Source: Plantago elongata (taxonomy: Eukaryota > Streptophyta > Magnoliopsida > Lamiales > Plantaginaceae). Taken from it: DNA of 64,000 bases. The translations under genes and the position numbers were made by a program. The notes beneath the pieces are model-generated. The model was given only the letters and a program-made list of their open reading frames with translations. It had not been told where the DNA came from and ran no database searches. Positions 63,347-64,000 of the stretch are shown here, one piece after another. The DNA lies in contig JAYMSP010000133.1 of NCBI GenBank assembly GCA_036897095.1, positions 1 to 64,000 of the forward strand. Direction: 5' to 3'. Each line of letters begins with the position of its first letter. Positions within the stretch are counted from its first letter, which is position 1.

Positions 63347-64000
63347 GTGACTCATGAGGAACACTACCTTTTAAAGATTTTAGTTTTTCTTTTCTCTTAA
63401 TTTGTTTAGCCCGGATGCACGCATCATAATTAGCTACGTAGTGATAGCGACTAATATGTCAATGAATTTCAAATATATTACATAATAAAATTAAATATAA
63501 CTATTTAAACGTGTATTAATGAGTATTACATGTGACATGTATAAAAGTAATTAAATTCTCCGGACATTATCATTATTCCTATGACAGTATAGGAATATGA
63601 GCTTATGTGCTGTCATTTGGATTAGGGACATGATTAACTAAAATATTAAACGATTAAGGTCGTCCTAGTCCTAATTATAAAATCAAAGAAAGATGTTAAT
63701 CTCTAAAATTGTCTTTTTTAGGGTTCTTTAACAGAATGGAGTTAGCTAATAGGTTTGCAAAATGTGGCAGAATATTACAGGCTTAATGCCAGCAGCTTGG
63801 TCTAGGCAACTTATTTGTCCGATTTCCATATTTTGGTGTGACTGCATTTGTACCGAATATGGTACATGCTTTCATTATTCGAAAACTTATTAATTTTAAT
63901 TTAGTGGAATAAAATTTAATTTAATTTATTTTAAATTATAAATAAATTCAAATTTTATATAAAGTTGAGTTAAATTCAAACAAAAAATAATAATTAACTA
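63347..64000. other. Spacer to the right edge
   Basis: Promoter DNA, then AT-rich sequence. The last ~130 bp (TTTAATTTAGTGGAATAAAA and TTTAATTTAATTTATTTTAA) resemble dispersed MITE family 1. No gene. Confidence 0.45.

Overview
The window is nuclear DNA from a flowering plant. It has intron-rich genes with GT-AG splice sites, plant-only families (kiwellins, P-class PPR, PRL1, SKIP4, plant-type ADF), AT-rich intergenic DNA, a Stowaway MITE and hAT-like elements. Protein similarity and gene order fit a core eudicot, perhaps an asterid; the exact taxon is an inference. All gene models were built by hand from splice sites, reading phase and remembered family sequences; no search was run.

Layout. 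0-10 kb: the N-terminal part of a mitochondrial-type PPR gene cut by the window edge, two head-to-head kiwellin genes, a small Lys-rich gene and a secreted 10-cysteine peptide. 10-18 kb: the 17-exon spliceosomal WD40 gene PRL1 and a tRNA-Cys(GCA). 18.8-25 kb: two small conserved plant proteins of unknown role, separated by a hAT-like element carrying an intronless copy of the PAS2 dehydratase gene. 25-30 kb: F-box/kelch gene SKIP4, whose 5' UTR intron is filled by a 179-bp tandem array, then an actin-depolymerizing factor. 29.9-42.9 kb: four complete tandem GT90 (CAP10/DUF821, Rumi-like) glycosyltransferase genes, all on the minus strand with the same six-exon plan, plus GT90 and PPR debris. 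45-46.5 kb: a second, larger PPR pseudogene. 47-57 kb: the tRNA adenosine deaminase TAD1 and a DDX6/DHH1-type DEAD-box helicase (RH6/8/12 group). 57-60 kb: MITEs, a strong hairpin and ~200-bp tandem repeats. 60-63.3 kb: the Golgi protein kish and an unrecognised 119-aa gene.

The genes do not form one pathway. Several are housekeeping RNA genes (PRL1, TAD1, RH12-like) or secretory-pathway genes (kish, GT90). The fast-changing parts are the kiwellins, the Cys-rich peptide, the PPR copies and the GT90 array. From memory, the order SKIP4 - GT90 cluster - RH12 matches Arabidopsis At3g61350 - At3g61270/280/290 - At3g61240, so much of the right half looks like an old conserved block into which PPR copies and transposons have been added.
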